Assembly (NCBI RefSeq): GCF_009834515.1
Contig: NZ_CP019426.1
Span: 4,329,501 to 4,393,500 of the forward strand
DNA: 64,000 nt
Direction: 5' to 3'
Source: Pseudomonas sp. R84
GTDB taxonomy: Bacteria > Pseudomonadota > Gammaproteobacteria > Pseudomonadales > Pseudomonadaceae
The notes under the pieces were generated by a model. That model saw only the letters and a program-made list of their open reading frames with translations, had not been told where the DNA came from and did not search any database. Made by a program: the position numbers and the translations under genes. Within the stretch, counting starts at the first letter, position 1, and each line of letters starts with the position of its first letter. This document shows positions 45,476 to 53,941 of this stretch, piece after piece.

Positions 45476-46578
45476 AACGTATCATCTTCTCTTTTGCCAG
45501 CCTGCTGCTATGCAACCAATCAGCCCTTGCTGAGCCCGCCTTCAAGGAATGCCTGGGACGCACCAGATTCGAGTCGCCAGAATCATTCGAATGGGCAACC
45601 TTCGCGGTTGAACGCAGTAAGATTGCATCGGCGGGAGGCCATGTTTTTTCGAAGAACGTTCACGCTGTGGGGGACTACGTCAGCTACAACTATGACGAAA
45701 TGACGATCAGAGTCAGCGATGTCACTACACTCGAAAACTTTGATCGACAACGGAACGCAATCATTCACGAAACCGAAGCCTATAAAAAAATCCTTCAGGA
45801 CGATCTCAAAACCAACGAGCGTCTGCTGGAAACGATCAAGAGAATGAAATACAGCGCCGACATCGTCAAAAACCAGGAATCCGAAATCAGCAAACTGGAA
45901 GACCAGATACGACAGACCAAAACCTATGAACACGACCTGGGCATCCCCGACTCCCATGTCCTGGGCAGTAAGGAAACGCCCTACGAATTCCTGCTCTGGC
46001 GCAACAACCGGGTGTTCTACTTCAACATGAACAAACCCGCCGAAAACTCCGCGCAACGTATCAAGGATCTCGCCGCCCGCTTCGAAGCCCGCGACCTCTA
46101 TCAAGTACCCGAAGGACCCGGCGTCTGTATGCCTTACGGCTTTATCCATGACGATGGCAAAACCGGTTTCAGCGTCAAGAACAGCTTGCGGTTTACGAGT
46201 ACACCAAACGTGATCATGAGTTTGATCAATGCCTCACAAAACGATCCGACCAAACCGACCCGTGGAACCTACGACACCGACTACCGCCCCGGCTATGACG
46301 CCGAAATCTGGAAGAAGTCGAAAATCATGGAGAAGTTTTACATCGGCGAGCGCATGACCACCCTCGAAGGCTGGCGCCTGGACCCGCGACCTGAATCCAA
46401 GGAACAGGATCGCGCCTGGTTCGCCATCGCCCATGTCGGCGGCCTGGCCAGTCCCTTGGTCGCGGCGCAGATGTTCACGTTCCAGAAAGGTACCGACGGC
46501 CTGAAAGACTTCACACCTGCGCCCGAAGCGGTGATTCCCAAGTTTCTGCAACTGACGCAGAGCATTCGCTCGCAATAG
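45472..46578 (+). CDS. periplasmic immunity protein for the phospholipase effector (Tli family)
   Basis: 368 aa. A signal peptide (1-20, ending ALA, then Glu-Pro) sends it to the periplasm, where VgrG-delivered Tle5 would act. A Lys/Glu-rich helical stretch (about 105-150, with KNQESEISKLEDQIRQTK) looks like a coiled coil. A C-terminal part with AWFAIAHVGGLASPLVAAQMFTF resembles the Tli4-type immunity domain. Its start overlaps the effector stop (ATGA), the arrangement of effector-immunity pairs such as PldA with PA3488. Immunity function is inferred from position, export and size. Base composition of the first half is A/T-richer, like the effector tail. Confidence 0.82.
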   Translation: MKRIIFSFASLLLCNQSALAEPAFKECLGRTRFESPESFEWATFAVERSKIASAGGHVFSKNVHAVGDYVSYNYDEMTIRVSDVTTLENFDRQRNAIIHETEAYKKILQDDLKTNERLLETIKRMKYSADIVKNQESEISKLEDQIRQTKTYEHDLGIPDSHVLGSKETPYEFLLWRNNRVFYFNMNKPAENSAQRIKDLAARFEARDLYQVPEGPGVCMPYGFIHDDGKTGFSVKNSLRFTSTPNVIMSLINASQNDPTKPTRGTYDTDYRPGYDAEIWKKSKIMEKFYIGERMTTLEGWRLDPRPESKEQDRAWFAIAHVGGLASPLVAAQMFTFQKGTDGLKDFTPAPEAVIPKFLQLTQSIRSQ

Positions 46579-46659
46579 TTCTTCCTGTAAACAGCGCGCC
46601 TGCAGCGATCCGCCACCAGGGACCGCTGTAGTCACCGCATGGCAGTTGTTCTCCGTGCT

Positions 46660-47643
46660 TCAGTGCGCCATCCGTCGCGCGGTGCCAAACAGTCTGACGC
46701 CGCGCAATTGACCATGTTCTGCGTCAAGCAGGATCGGCGCCGTGCCGCCGGGCATCACCACCTGCACTTCACCGGCCGCCACCCACCCCACACGCCAGGC
46801 CGCGCAGGCCACGGCACTGGCACTGGTGCCAGAAGACGCCGTCGGCCCCTCGCCGCGTTCGAACACGCGGGCGAGGATTTTCTGTGCTGATTCCAGCACC
46901 GCCCATTGCAGATTGACGCCTGCCGGGCATGGATCACCGGCGCCGGCGGGGATCGCGTAAGCGATTTCGGTCAACCCCTCGTTCAGCGGTGACTCACGCA
47001 TCTGTTGATTGCTCGGCAATGCCGCCCTGTCATCCAGCAGCGTCACGCAATGCGGATTGCCGATACGCACAAACTGGCTGTGTGACCATGCCGGATCGAG
47101 TGTCGCCAGTGGCTTCACCAGACTCACGTCTCGCCCATTGAAGTCGACGTTTTCGACGTTCTGCGCAGCCACCGCGCGCGGCCCGAAACCGGGTTGGCCA
47201 AGATCAAGCCAAAAGCCTTGAACACCTTCGACTTCGGCCGGTTTCACCGAAGTCTCTACCGCGTCACCCTTGTCGTGATGCACGCGCAACAACGCACCCT
47301 CCTCCGGCATCAATCCTTGCTCGGTCAGTGCCTGCGAGAAAATCGTCAGGCCGTTGCCACTGCGCTCGGCGAGTGTGCCGTCGGTGTTGACGATTAATAC
47401 GTCGAACGGCGGCGACGCCTGGAACGGACCGATCAGCAGACCGTCGCTGCGGTGGGATTTGCTGTTCACCGGGCGCTGGCCTTCGGGCCAGTCGCAGCAA
47501 AGTTTGATTGCTGCTTCGCTCCACGACTGACGCGAAGAGGCGCATTCGGTGGCGCTGGCAGGCAAGGCAAGGCCCGCGTCGCGCAGTGCCTGCGGCGCAA
47601 TCACCCCGTAAATATTGCCCCGTGCATCGTAAAACTGCGTCAT
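46660..47643 (-). CDS. DapF-fold protein with Ser in place of both catalytic cysteines
   Basis: 327 aa from the ATG at 47643, longer than DapF (about 275). The fold signatures of diaminopimelate epimerase are clear: NTDGTLAERSGNGLTIFSQ, RIGNPHCVTLLDD, and ARVFERGEGPTASSGTSASA. In true DapF the first is ...MCGNG and the second ...ACGTGA. Here both cysteines are serine (AGT at codon 95, TCT at codon 271). Without the Cys pair the two-base racemase mechanism should fail or change. The protein may act on another substrate, work as an isomerase, hydratase or lyase, or bind only. It stands alone, with REP elements upstream and the effector island downstream. A housekeeping dapF must lie elsewhere. 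Confidence 0.85.
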   Translation of the reverse strand: MTQFYDARGNIYGVIAPQALRDAGLALPASATECASSRQSWSEAAIKLCCDWPEGQRPVNSKSHRSDGLLIGPFQASPPFDVLIVNTDGTLAERSGNGLTIFSQALTEQGLMPEEGALLRVHHDKGDAVETSVKPAEVEGVQGFWLDLGQPGFGPRAVAAQNVENVDFNGRDVSLVKPLATLDPAWSHSQFVRIGNPHCVTLLDDRAALPSNQQMRESPLNEGLTEIAYAIPAGAGDPCPAGVNLQWAVLESAQKILARVFERGEGPTASSGTSASAVACAAWRVGWVAAGEVQVVMPGGTAPILLDAEHGQLRGVRLFGTARRMAH

Positions 47644-47689
47644 CAGTGTTTGTCCCCTGTTGCCGAAGAAGGCCACTGTAAAACGCAAT

Positions 47690-47787
47690 CCCTTGTGGGA
47701 GCGAGCCTGCTCGCGAATGCAGTGTGTCAGTCGATATATTTTTCAGCTGACACTGCGCCTTCGCGAGCAGGCTCGCTCCCACAGGGG
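47690..47787. repeat. REP pair (TGTGGGAGCGAGCCTGCTCG family)
   Basis: Inverted arms, CTTGTGGGAGCGAGCCTGCT at the left and its complement ending at about 47784, lie between the divergent DapF-like and MFS genes. Confidence 0.93.
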
Positions 47788-47926
47788 ATGTGCGTGACCG
47801 CTTAATGGTGAGTCTCCGTTCCCACAGGGTAGGATGTTGTCTGTACTTCCCCGAATGGCCGGCGATCGAACCTCGTCGCTGAATCACTGTCCTTCGGGGA
47901 CGCGATGTTTTTTGCCAAGGATCGAT

Positions 47927-49078
47927 ATGACCAGCCTCAACCCCCAAGACACCTTCGTCCCCGGACGCCTGCAACAGATGTCCACGCGCATCGCCTTTTT
48001 CATCGCCGGGCTCGGCATCGCCGCGTGGGCACCCTTGGTGCCGTACGCCAAGGCCCGCGCCGGGCTTGATGAAGGCACGTTGGGGTTGTTGCTGTTGTGC
48101 CTCGGCGTCGGTTCGATTCTGGCGATGCCGCTGGCGGGGATTCTGGCCACGCGCTTCGGTTGTCGGCGCGTCGCCACCGGTGGCACGTTATTGATCTGCG
48201 CGGCGTTGCCGTTACTGGCGACGGTGTCGTCGATACCGGCGCTGATCGCCACGCTGTTCATGTTCGGTGCCGGCCTGGGCACGGTAGATTCGACCGTGAA
48301 CCTGCAAGCGGTGATTGTCGAACGCGCCAGCGGCAAGAACATGATGTCGGGCTTCCACGGTTTGTTCAGTCTGGGCGGGATTGTCGGCGCGGCGGGGGTC
48401 AGTGCCTTGCTCGGACTGGGTTTGACGCCACTGGCCGCCATGCTGGTGGTCGTCGTCGTGCTGATCGCGGCATTGTTCAAATGCGTGCCGCACATGTTGC
48501 CCTACGGCAGTGAAAGCTCGGGCCCGGCATTTGCTATCCCGCACGGCATCGTGCTGTTTATCGGCGGGATGTGCTTCATCGTGTTTCTCACTGAAGGCGC
48601 GGCGCTGGACTGGAGTGCAGTGTTTCTGGCGCAGGAACGCGGGATCGACACGGCGTACGCGGGGTTGGGTTATGCGGCGTTTGCATTGACCATGACGGCT
48701 GGACGCTTGATGGGTGACCGCATTGTGCGGATTGTCGGTGCCACGCGGATCATTTTGTTTGGTGGTCTGCTGGCGGCGGCCGGTTTGTTTCTGGCGACAT
48801 TTGCACCGAGCTGGGAAGCGGCGCTGGTCGGTTATGCGCTGGTCGGCGCTGGCTGCTCGAATATCGTGCCGGTGCTGTACACGGCGGTGGGCAAGCAGAC
48901 CGTCATGCCGGAAAGCATCGCGGTGCCGGCGATTACCACTTTGGGGTATGCAGGGATTCTGGCCGGTCCGGCGGTGATCGGCTTTGTCGCGCATGCCAGC
49001 AGTCTGAGTTTTGCTTTTGGCTTGATGGCGGTGCTGCTGGTGGCGGTGGCCATTGGCGGGAAAGTTCTTAAAGTCTAA
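47927..49078 (+). CDS. MFS transporter (YbjJ/fucose-permease-like)
   Basis: 383 aa from the ATG at 47927, which follows AAGG; the upstream extension is not membrane-like. About 12 hydrophobic helices are present, with the A-motif-like LATRFGCRRVATGGT after helix 2 and FHGLFSLGGIVGAAG in helix 5, typical of the YbjJ group. LTEGAALDWSAVFLAQE and MGDRIVRIVGATRI mark the second half. Members move sugars or small organic compounds; the substrate is unknown. A compact REP pair follows directly. Confidence 0.9.
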   Translation: MTSLNPQDTFVPGRLQQMSTRIAFFIAGLGIAAWAPLVPYAKARAGLDEGTLGLLLLCLGVGSILAMPLAGILATRFGCRRVATGGTLLICAALPLLATVSSIPALIATLFMFGAGLGTVDSTVNLQAVIVERASGKNMMSGFHGLFSLGGIVGAAGVSALLGLGLTPLAAMLVVVVVLIAALFKCVPHMLPYGSESSGPAFAIPHGIVLFIGGMCFIVFLTEGAALDWSAVFLAQERGIDTAYAGLGYAAFALTMTAGRLMGDRIVRIVGATRIILFGGLLAAAGLFLATFAPSWEAALVGYALVGAGCSNIVPVLYTAVGKQTVMPESIAVPAITTLGYAGILAGPAVIGFVAHASSLSFAFGLMAVLLVAVAIGGKVLKV

Positions 49079-49081
49079 AAG

Positions 49082-49148
49082 CTTCGCGAGCAGGCTCGCT
49101 CCCACAGGATCTCAGTGATCCATGTGGGAGCGAGCCTGCTCGCGAAGA
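49082..49148. repeat. compact REP pair (GTGGGAGCGAGCCTGCTCGC family)
   Basis: Arms CTTCGCGAGCAGGCTCGCTC and GGGAGCGAGCCTGCTCGCGAAG are only about 15 bases apart, between the convergent MFS and fecA genes. Confidence 0.93.
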
Positions 49149-49163
49149 AGTTGATGCGGTCTA

Positions 49164-51590
49164 TCAGAAACCAACGCTAGCCTGCACAAAGAACGTACGC
49201 GGTGCGCCGACATACATCCCCGAGTTGTTGTCGCTGGAGCGGGTGAAGTACTGCTTGTCGAAGACGTTCTTCACCCCGGCGCCCAGTTTCAAATTCGACA
49301 CCTGCGGCCCGAAGTCATAACCCCCACGCACGTTCCAGGTCACGTAACCCGGAATGTCGCCATACTGCCCGTCCGCTGTGCCTTCGGTGATGTAGTTGCC
49401 GTTGAAACTGCCGTCGGCATTCACACCGGTACCCGGCGAGCGCTGTTTGGACTGGGCGAAACCGTCGAGGTTGTAGGTCCAGCGGTTAATGTCGTAACGC
49501 AAACCGACGGTTGCCACCTGTCGCGAATAGAACGGCAGATCACGGCCCTTGAAGCCCGGAATCTCGCCTTCATAAGTCGCGCGGGTGTAAGTGAAACCGG
49601 CGTTGGCGGTCAAGCCATCGAGACGCGGATCCAGTGCCGCCATGTCGTAGTGCACCGAGGCTTCGATGCCCTGGTGCTTGGTCGCGCCAAGGTTGGTCCA
49701 GCCCACGTCATTGCTGATGTATTGCAGCTCGTCGTCGAAGTCGATGTAGAACAGCGTCACTTCACCGCCCCACACGTCATCGTTGTAGCGCGTGCCGATC
49801 TCGTAGGTCTTGGCCTTTTCCGGCTCCAGACCGTTGGCGGTCTGATCACCCGAGCCGCCCTGGCCGAGCTGGAAATACTGCAGGCTGCCGAACGAGGTTT
49901 CGTAGTTGGCGAACAGTTTCCATGCGTCCGACAGGTGATACATCACGCTCAGCGCCGGCAACGGTTCGTTGCTCTCGATGCTGCGGTTTTTCGCCTGCAC
50001 CGGTTTGCCGGCCGTGTCGAGCACAGCGCGGTCATGCCAGTCGGTGCTGATGTGTTCGAAGCGAATGCCCGGGGTGATGGTCCAGTTGCCGACGTCGACT
50101 TTGTTGTCGATGTAGACCGAGTTGGCCTCGGTGCCGCCCGTGCGATCCTGAAACACATGGCCGTCGGAGGTCGGCGTGAGCACTGGCTGGTTGTTGACCA
50201 GCGCCACACGGCTCGACGACTCGTGCATCGCCTCTTTCAGGTAGCGATAACCGACGCTGACTTCCTGCGTGGTCGGGCCGACATCGAAAACCCGCGACAC
50301 CCGTGGCTCGATGCCCAACGTGTAATACGAGCGCGGGTAGGAGCTGAGGGTTTTCTGGTCGCGAGCGGCGATGGTGCTGCCACGGAAGCTGTCGGTGTAA
50401 TACGTCAGAATTTCCGCTTGAGTGCGCTCGTCGATCTGGCGGATCCACTTGAACGACACGTCTTTGCGCCGACCGGTGAACTGATCGTAGTCACGCACCG
50501 AGTCATACGGTTTGTCGTCGTACTGCTTTTGCGTCAGGCCGCCGGGCATGTCGGCTGTGGCGTCGTAGTAGTGGAAGTTGAGACTGAAATCGTCCTGATC
50601 GGTCGGCGCCCAGTGCGTCTTGAGCAGCACGTCGTCGATGTCGTTGCCGTTGTTGCGCTCGCGGTAGCCGTTGCCATTGACGCCGGAATACAGCAACGCC
50701 ACGCCCATGCCGTTGTCGGCGGTGCCGCCGAGGAACGCGGTGTCGATGTGCTTCCAGCCACCGTACCGGGTGGTTTCCAGCGTAGTGCCGATTTCACCGG
50801 TGGCTTTTTCCGGGATCGCGCGGGTGACGAAGTTGATCACCCCGCCAACGTTCTGCGGCCCATAACGCACCGAACCGGCGCCGCGCACCACGTCGATGCT
50901 GTCGAGGTTGCCCGAGGAAATCGGCGCCATCGACAGTTGCGGCTGACCGTACGGGGCGAACGCTGCCGGTACACCATCGATCAACACGGTGGAGCGCGGC
51001 GACAGACGCGAGGTCAGACCGCGTACGCCGACGTTGAGGGAAATATCGCTGCCGCCGGTGCCGTTGGAATCCTGCACCTGCACACCCGGCACACGCTTGA
51101 GCACGTCGCTGACGTTCATCGCGCCCTGCTCGACCATCGCTTCGCGGCGGATCACCGTACGTGCGCCCGGATGGTTCTGCACCACGGCGGCGTTGGCATC
51201 ACCGAGCCAGTCGCCGACCACCTTGATGTCGGTCACGCCCAGTTCCAGCGGGCCGTTTCCGGCGGCGGAAGTTGCGGCCGGCGACAGCGTCACCGAGCCT
51301 TCGTTGATCTGATAATCCAGACCACTGCCTTGCAGCAATTGGCGCAAGGCCTGCTCCGGGGAGATATCACCGTCGACCGCCGGGGCCTGTTTGCCGGCGA
51401 CCAGGTCCGGGCTGAAAAACACTTGCAGCGCAGTTTGCTGGCCCAGTTCACTCAGGGCCTGACCCAACGGCTGCGCACGGATATGAATGGCTTCACCGGC
51501 AAACGCCAGCGGCACGGCAGCATTGACCGCCAACGCGAGAGCCAGCGGCAACCAAGGGGATTTTTTGTTGTTGGCAGGGGTGTTTTTCAC
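49164..51590 (-). CDS. fecA: TonB-dependent ferric dicitrate receptor FecA
   Basis: 808 aa, starting at GTG with AGGAA upstream. A signal peptide (about 1-31) is followed by the STN signalling domain (about 33-105, IRAQPLGQALSELGQQTALQ), which contacts FecR. The plug (about 140-260) contains IDGVPAAFAPYGQPQLSMAP and GPQNVGGVINFVTRAIPE, very close to E. coli FecA as remembered. The 22-strand barrel has FLGGTADNGMGVALLYSG and IDNKVDVGNWTITPGIRFEH and ends in Phe. It imports Fe3+-citrate and triggers its own induction through FecR and FecI. It lies 98 bases after fecR on the same strand, in the order fecI-fecR-fecA. Confidence 0.95.
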   Translation of the reverse strand: MKNTPANNKKSPWLPLALALAVNAAVPLAFAGEAIHIRAQPLGQALSELGQQTALQVFFSPDLVAGKQAPAVDGDISPEQALRQLLQGSGLDYQINEGSVTLSPAATSAAGNGPLELGVTDIKVVGDWLGDANAAVVQNHPGARTVIRREAMVEQGAMNVSDVLKRVPGVQVQDSNGTGGSDISLNVGVRGLTSRLSPRSTVLIDGVPAAFAPYGQPQLSMAPISSGNLDSIDVVRGAGSVRYGPQNVGGVINFVTRAIPEKATGEIGTTLETTRYGGWKHIDTAFLGGTADNGMGVALLYSGVNGNGYRERNNGNDIDDVLLKTHWAPTDQDDFSLNFHYYDATADMPGGLTQKQYDDKPYDSVRDYDQFTGRRKDVSFKWIRQIDERTQAEILTYYTDSFRGSTIAARDQKTLSSYPRSYYTLGIEPRVSRVFDVGPTTQEVSVGYRYLKEAMHESSSRVALVNNQPVLTPTSDGHVFQDRTGGTEANSVYIDNKVDVGNWTITPGIRFEHISTDWHDRAVLDTAGKPVQAKNRSIESNEPLPALSVMYHLSDAWKLFANYETSFGSLQYFQLGQGGSGDQTANGLEPEKAKTYEIGTRYNDDVWGGEVTLFYIDFDDELQYISNDVGWTNLGATKHQGIEASVHYDMAALDPRLDGLTANAGFTYTRATYEGEIPGFKGRDLPFYSRQVATVGLRYDINRWTYNLDGFAQSKQRSPGTGVNADGSFNGNYITEGTADGQYGDIPGYVTWNVRGGYDFGPQVSNLKLGAGVKNVFDKQYFTRSSDNNSGMYVGAPRTFFVQASVGF

Positions 51591-51688
51591 GTCGTACGTA
51601 TTCCTGTGGATCGCAAGAGTGTGCGGCTGTTAATGCAAACCAGTTGCAGTTGAACAGGAAGACGATGAACTCGAAAAAAACCTGAATT

Positions 51689-52672
51689 TTATTTTGCGAT
51701 TATTTCCTGACTGCCATCGGCGAGGCTGCGAACGGCCACCGGCAGGATGCTCGGCAAGGCTTTGAGCAAGGCGTCGGTGTTGTCGGATTTGAACACGCTG
51801 GTCAGGCGCAGACTGGCCACGGCAGGGTTGGCAACGGTCAGCGGTTTATCGCGATAGCGCGACACTTCGGCTGCTACTTCACTGAGGCTGGCATTATTGA
51901 AGACCAGTTTGCCGCTGCGCCACGCCGTCAGTTCCGTCGGGTTGACTGCATAGGCTGCGGCGACTTTGCCTTGCGCATCGACATGAGTGCCGAGGCCCGC
52001 GGTCAGGCTGATGAACTGATTATCCGCTGCATCACGCCCCTGCACTTTCACTGTGCCCTGCTCAACTGCCACACGGGTTTGCGTGACATCGCGGCGCACA
52101 TCGAAACGCGTGCCGGTGACTGTGACTTTGCCGCTGCCCGCCTCGACCACGAACGGTCGCGCGGCATCGTGCGCGACGCTGAACATCGCCTCGCCTTCGC
52201 TCAACTCGATGAGCCGACGATCCTTTTCATAGCGCACCTGCAAACGGCTGCGGCTGTTCAGATCGATCACCGAACCGTCCGGCAGCGCCACATGTTTACG
52301 CTCGCCCAACGCTGTGGCGAATTCGGCACGGTAACCGCCCGGATGATTCAAACCGCTGAACAGTCCCAGCCCGAGCGCCACCGCCAGCACACTGGCGGCC
52401 ACGGCATAACGCAACATCGGACGGCGCTCGCGGCGGGTTGGCGGTGTTTCAACGAGGGCTTTGAGACGTGGCGTCGGGAGCAGATCGGCCGCCGACCACA
52501 AGCCTTGCAGCAACTGAAATTCGTCACGATGCTGCGGATGTTGATTCAGCCAGGCATCGAAGCGCTGCTGTTCGTCGGCATCAATGGCCGGCTCCTGCAA
52601 ACGCACAAACCAGCGAGCCGCGTCATCGCGCACCGTTGTTTGCCCGCACGCGCAATCACGCGTATCCATCAT
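51689..52672 (-). CDS. fecR: FecR anti-sigma / sigma-regulator membrane protein
   Basis: 327 aa from the ATG at 52672, which has AGGAC eight bases upstream. The N-terminal cytosolic part (DUF4880-like, about 10-65, with AARWFVRLQEPAIDADE) binds FecI. One transmembrane helix (about 78-98, AVAASVLAVALGLGLFSG) leads to the periplasmic FecR domain (about 110-215, RAEFATALGERKHVALPDGS). A C-terminal STN-like segment (about 230-325) includes VFNNASLSEVAAEVSRYRDK. It transmits the receptor signal to the sigma factor. A single REP arm lies in the 88-base gap after fecI. Confidence 0.93.
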   Translation of the reverse strand: MMDTRDCACGQTTVRDDAARWFVRLQEPAIDADEQQRFDAWLNQHPQHRDEFQLLQGLWSAADLLPTPRLKALVETPPTRRERRPMLRYAVAASVLAVALGLGLFSGLNHPGGYRAEFATALGERKHVALPDGSVIDLNSRSRLQVRYEKDRRLIELSEGEAMFSVAHDAARPFVVEAGSGKVTVTGTRFDVRRDVTQTRVAVEQGTVKVQGRDAADNQFISLTAGLGTHVDAQGKVAAAYAVNPTELTAWRSGKLVFNNASLSEVAAEVSRYRDKPLTVANPAVASLRLTSVFKSDNTDALLKALPSILPVAVRSLADGSQEIIAK

Positions 52673-52715
52673 GGAATGTCCTGTTTGGCCGGGAATATAA
52701 AGACACACAGCCCTC

Positions 52716-52747
52716 TGTAGGAGCTGCCGAAGGCTGCGATCTTTTTG
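52716..52747. repeat. single REP arm between fecI and fecR
   Basis: TGTAGGAGCTGCCGAAGGCT followed by GCGATCTTTTTG is one arm of the family at 2022-2114. It lies inside the intercistronic gap of the fec regulatory pair. Confidence 0.82.
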
Positions 52748-52760
52748 CCATGCCGCACGT

Positions 52761-53252
52761 TCACGATTGCAACCCGTCGAGGCGATCGCGCAGATGCCGC
52801 AGGGTGCGGATCATATACTTTTCGACCATGTTCTTGGACAGGCCCAGGCGCTCGGCGATTTCGGCCTGGGTCAGGCCTTCGATTTTCTGCCAGACAAAAA
52901 TCTTCCGGCAATTGACCGGCAACTCGGCGAGCGCCCGTTCGATGGAGTCGGCCAACTGGATCGCCTGCATGTAATGCTCCGGGTCGCCAATCGACGACTC
53001 ACTGTGATCGATGGCCTGCGACTCCATGGCGCCGCGCCGGTCCTCACGCCGATAACCGTCGACCGCAATATTGCGCGCGGTCTGGTGCAAATACGCCCGT
53101 GGCTGCTGCACCGCCGCCGAATCGGACTCAAGCACCCGCACAAAGGTGTCGTGCGCCAGATCCTCGGCCTGCGCGCGATTGCGCAGGCGACGAGTCCAGG
53201 TGCCGATCAACTCTTCGTAATGCTCGAAAAAGCCGGGTCTGCGGGGACGCAT
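52761..53252 (-). CDS. fecI: FecI-type ECF sigma factor
   Basis: 163 aa from the ATG at 53252 (MRPRRPGFFEHYEELIG). Sigma region 2 includes RAQAEDLAHDTFVRVL and PRAYLHQTARNIAVDGYRR. Region 4 includes LPVNCRKIFVWQKIEGLTQAEIAERL and SKNMVEKYMIRTLRHLR. It directs transcription of the fec transport gene when citrate-iron binds FecA. The start was chosen because homologues begin here; longer in-frame codons overlap the presumed Fur site. Repression by Fur-Fe2+ is inferred from the palindrome 41 bases upstream. Confidence 0.93.
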   Translation of the reverse strand: MRPRRPGFFEHYEELIGTWTRRLRNRAQAEDLAHDTFVRVLESDSAAVQQPRAYLHQTARNIAVDGYRREDRRGAMESQAIDHSESSIGDPEHYMQAIQLADSIERALAELPVNCRKIFVWQKIEGLTQAEIAERLGLSKNMVEKYMIRTLRHLRDRLDGLQS

Positions 53253-53292
53253 GGGGGTATGGGTGGCGTGCTGAGGAAAGGGGCGTGAATAG

Positions 53293-53307
53293 TAATGGTT
53301 ACCATTA
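53293..53307 (-). promoter_or_regulatory. candidate Fur box upstream of fecI
   Basis: TAATGGT-T-ACCATTA is a perfect 7-1-7 palindrome, the symmetry of the Fur site, extended by flanking A/T (GAATAG...AAG). It lies 41-55 bases before the fecI ATG, where a promoter would be. Confidence 0.6.
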
Positions 53308-53356
53308 AGCCGAAGCAATGGATTCCTCGACCGACTGTCCGGGTCACCTCTGCAGC

Positions 53357-53734
53357 TCAGCGTTTTATCGAAATCACACCGCTCATGTATTCATGCAGAT
53401 CGCGCAGATCCTTAACGCTCCAGGCATGCGGCGGTATTTTTACCCCGTTCTCCTGCAACGTTTTCGGAATCAGGTTGCCGTTCGGCCGAAGGATGATCGA
53501 CGACACAATCACGCCCGGATATTCATTCAGGCGTTTTTTGAACGCGGACGTTGTCAGGTCAGGTGTGGGCGGATTGCTTTTGTGCGCCAGTGGCCCGGTG
53601 CCCTTTATATCGGCGCCGTGGCATACAGCGCAGCGCTGCACATAGAGGTTTTTGCCGTTGCTGTTATCCGCGAAGGACACGGATGGTTGAGTGATCAACA
53701 AAGCACCGAGTACAGCGATGAATGTTGTTTTCAT
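53357..53734 (-). CDS. small periplasmic class I cytochrome c
   Basis: 125 aa. A signal peptide (1-22, ending SFA) is followed by one heme-binding CAVCH at about residues 36-40 and an Asn-Gly-Lys-Asn-Leu-Tyr helix before it. The distal methionine may be the one in DLHEYMSGV near the C-terminus. The start follows GGGAGG at good spacing. It stands between the divergent fecI promoter and the TpsA gene, with no oxidase or dehydrogenase partner. It could donate electrons to an enzyme encoded elsewhere. Confidence 0.9.
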   Translation of the reverse strand: MKTTFIAVLGALLITQPSVSFADNSNGKNLYVQRCAVCHGADIKGTGPLAHKSNPPTPDLTTSAFKKRLNEYPGVIVSSIILRPNGNLIPKTLQENGVKIPPHAWSVKDLRDLHEYMSGVISIKR

Positions 53735-53801
53735 TGTTTGCCTCCCTGGCGTTTTTAAGGTCGCGCATGATGCGCGAGATTTAGCGCCTGGCGCAAAACA
53801 A

Positions 53802-53892
53802 TGTGGGAGCGAGCTTGCTCGCGAAGGCGGTACATCAGTCACTTAATGCATTGACTGATCGGACGCTTTCGCGAGCAGGCTCGCTCCCACAG
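53802..53892. repeat. REP pair (GTGGGAGCGAGCTTGCTCGC family)
   Basis: Arms ATGTGGGAGCGAGCTTGCTC and GAGCAGGCTCGCTCCCAC, with an inner TCAGTCACTTAATGCATTGACTGA inverted repeat, form a long hairpin between tpsA and the cytochrome gene. Confidence 0.92.
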
Positions 53893-53941
53893 GGTTGGGT
53901 GGTGAATGCAGGTTCAAGTGCATCCACCACTGGCCATTGGA

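Noticed and set aside
1974-53892. CRISPR arrays suggested by the many similar short repeats
   Set aside because: Repeats are palindromic pairs scattered in gaps; there is no array of equal spacers and no cas gene.
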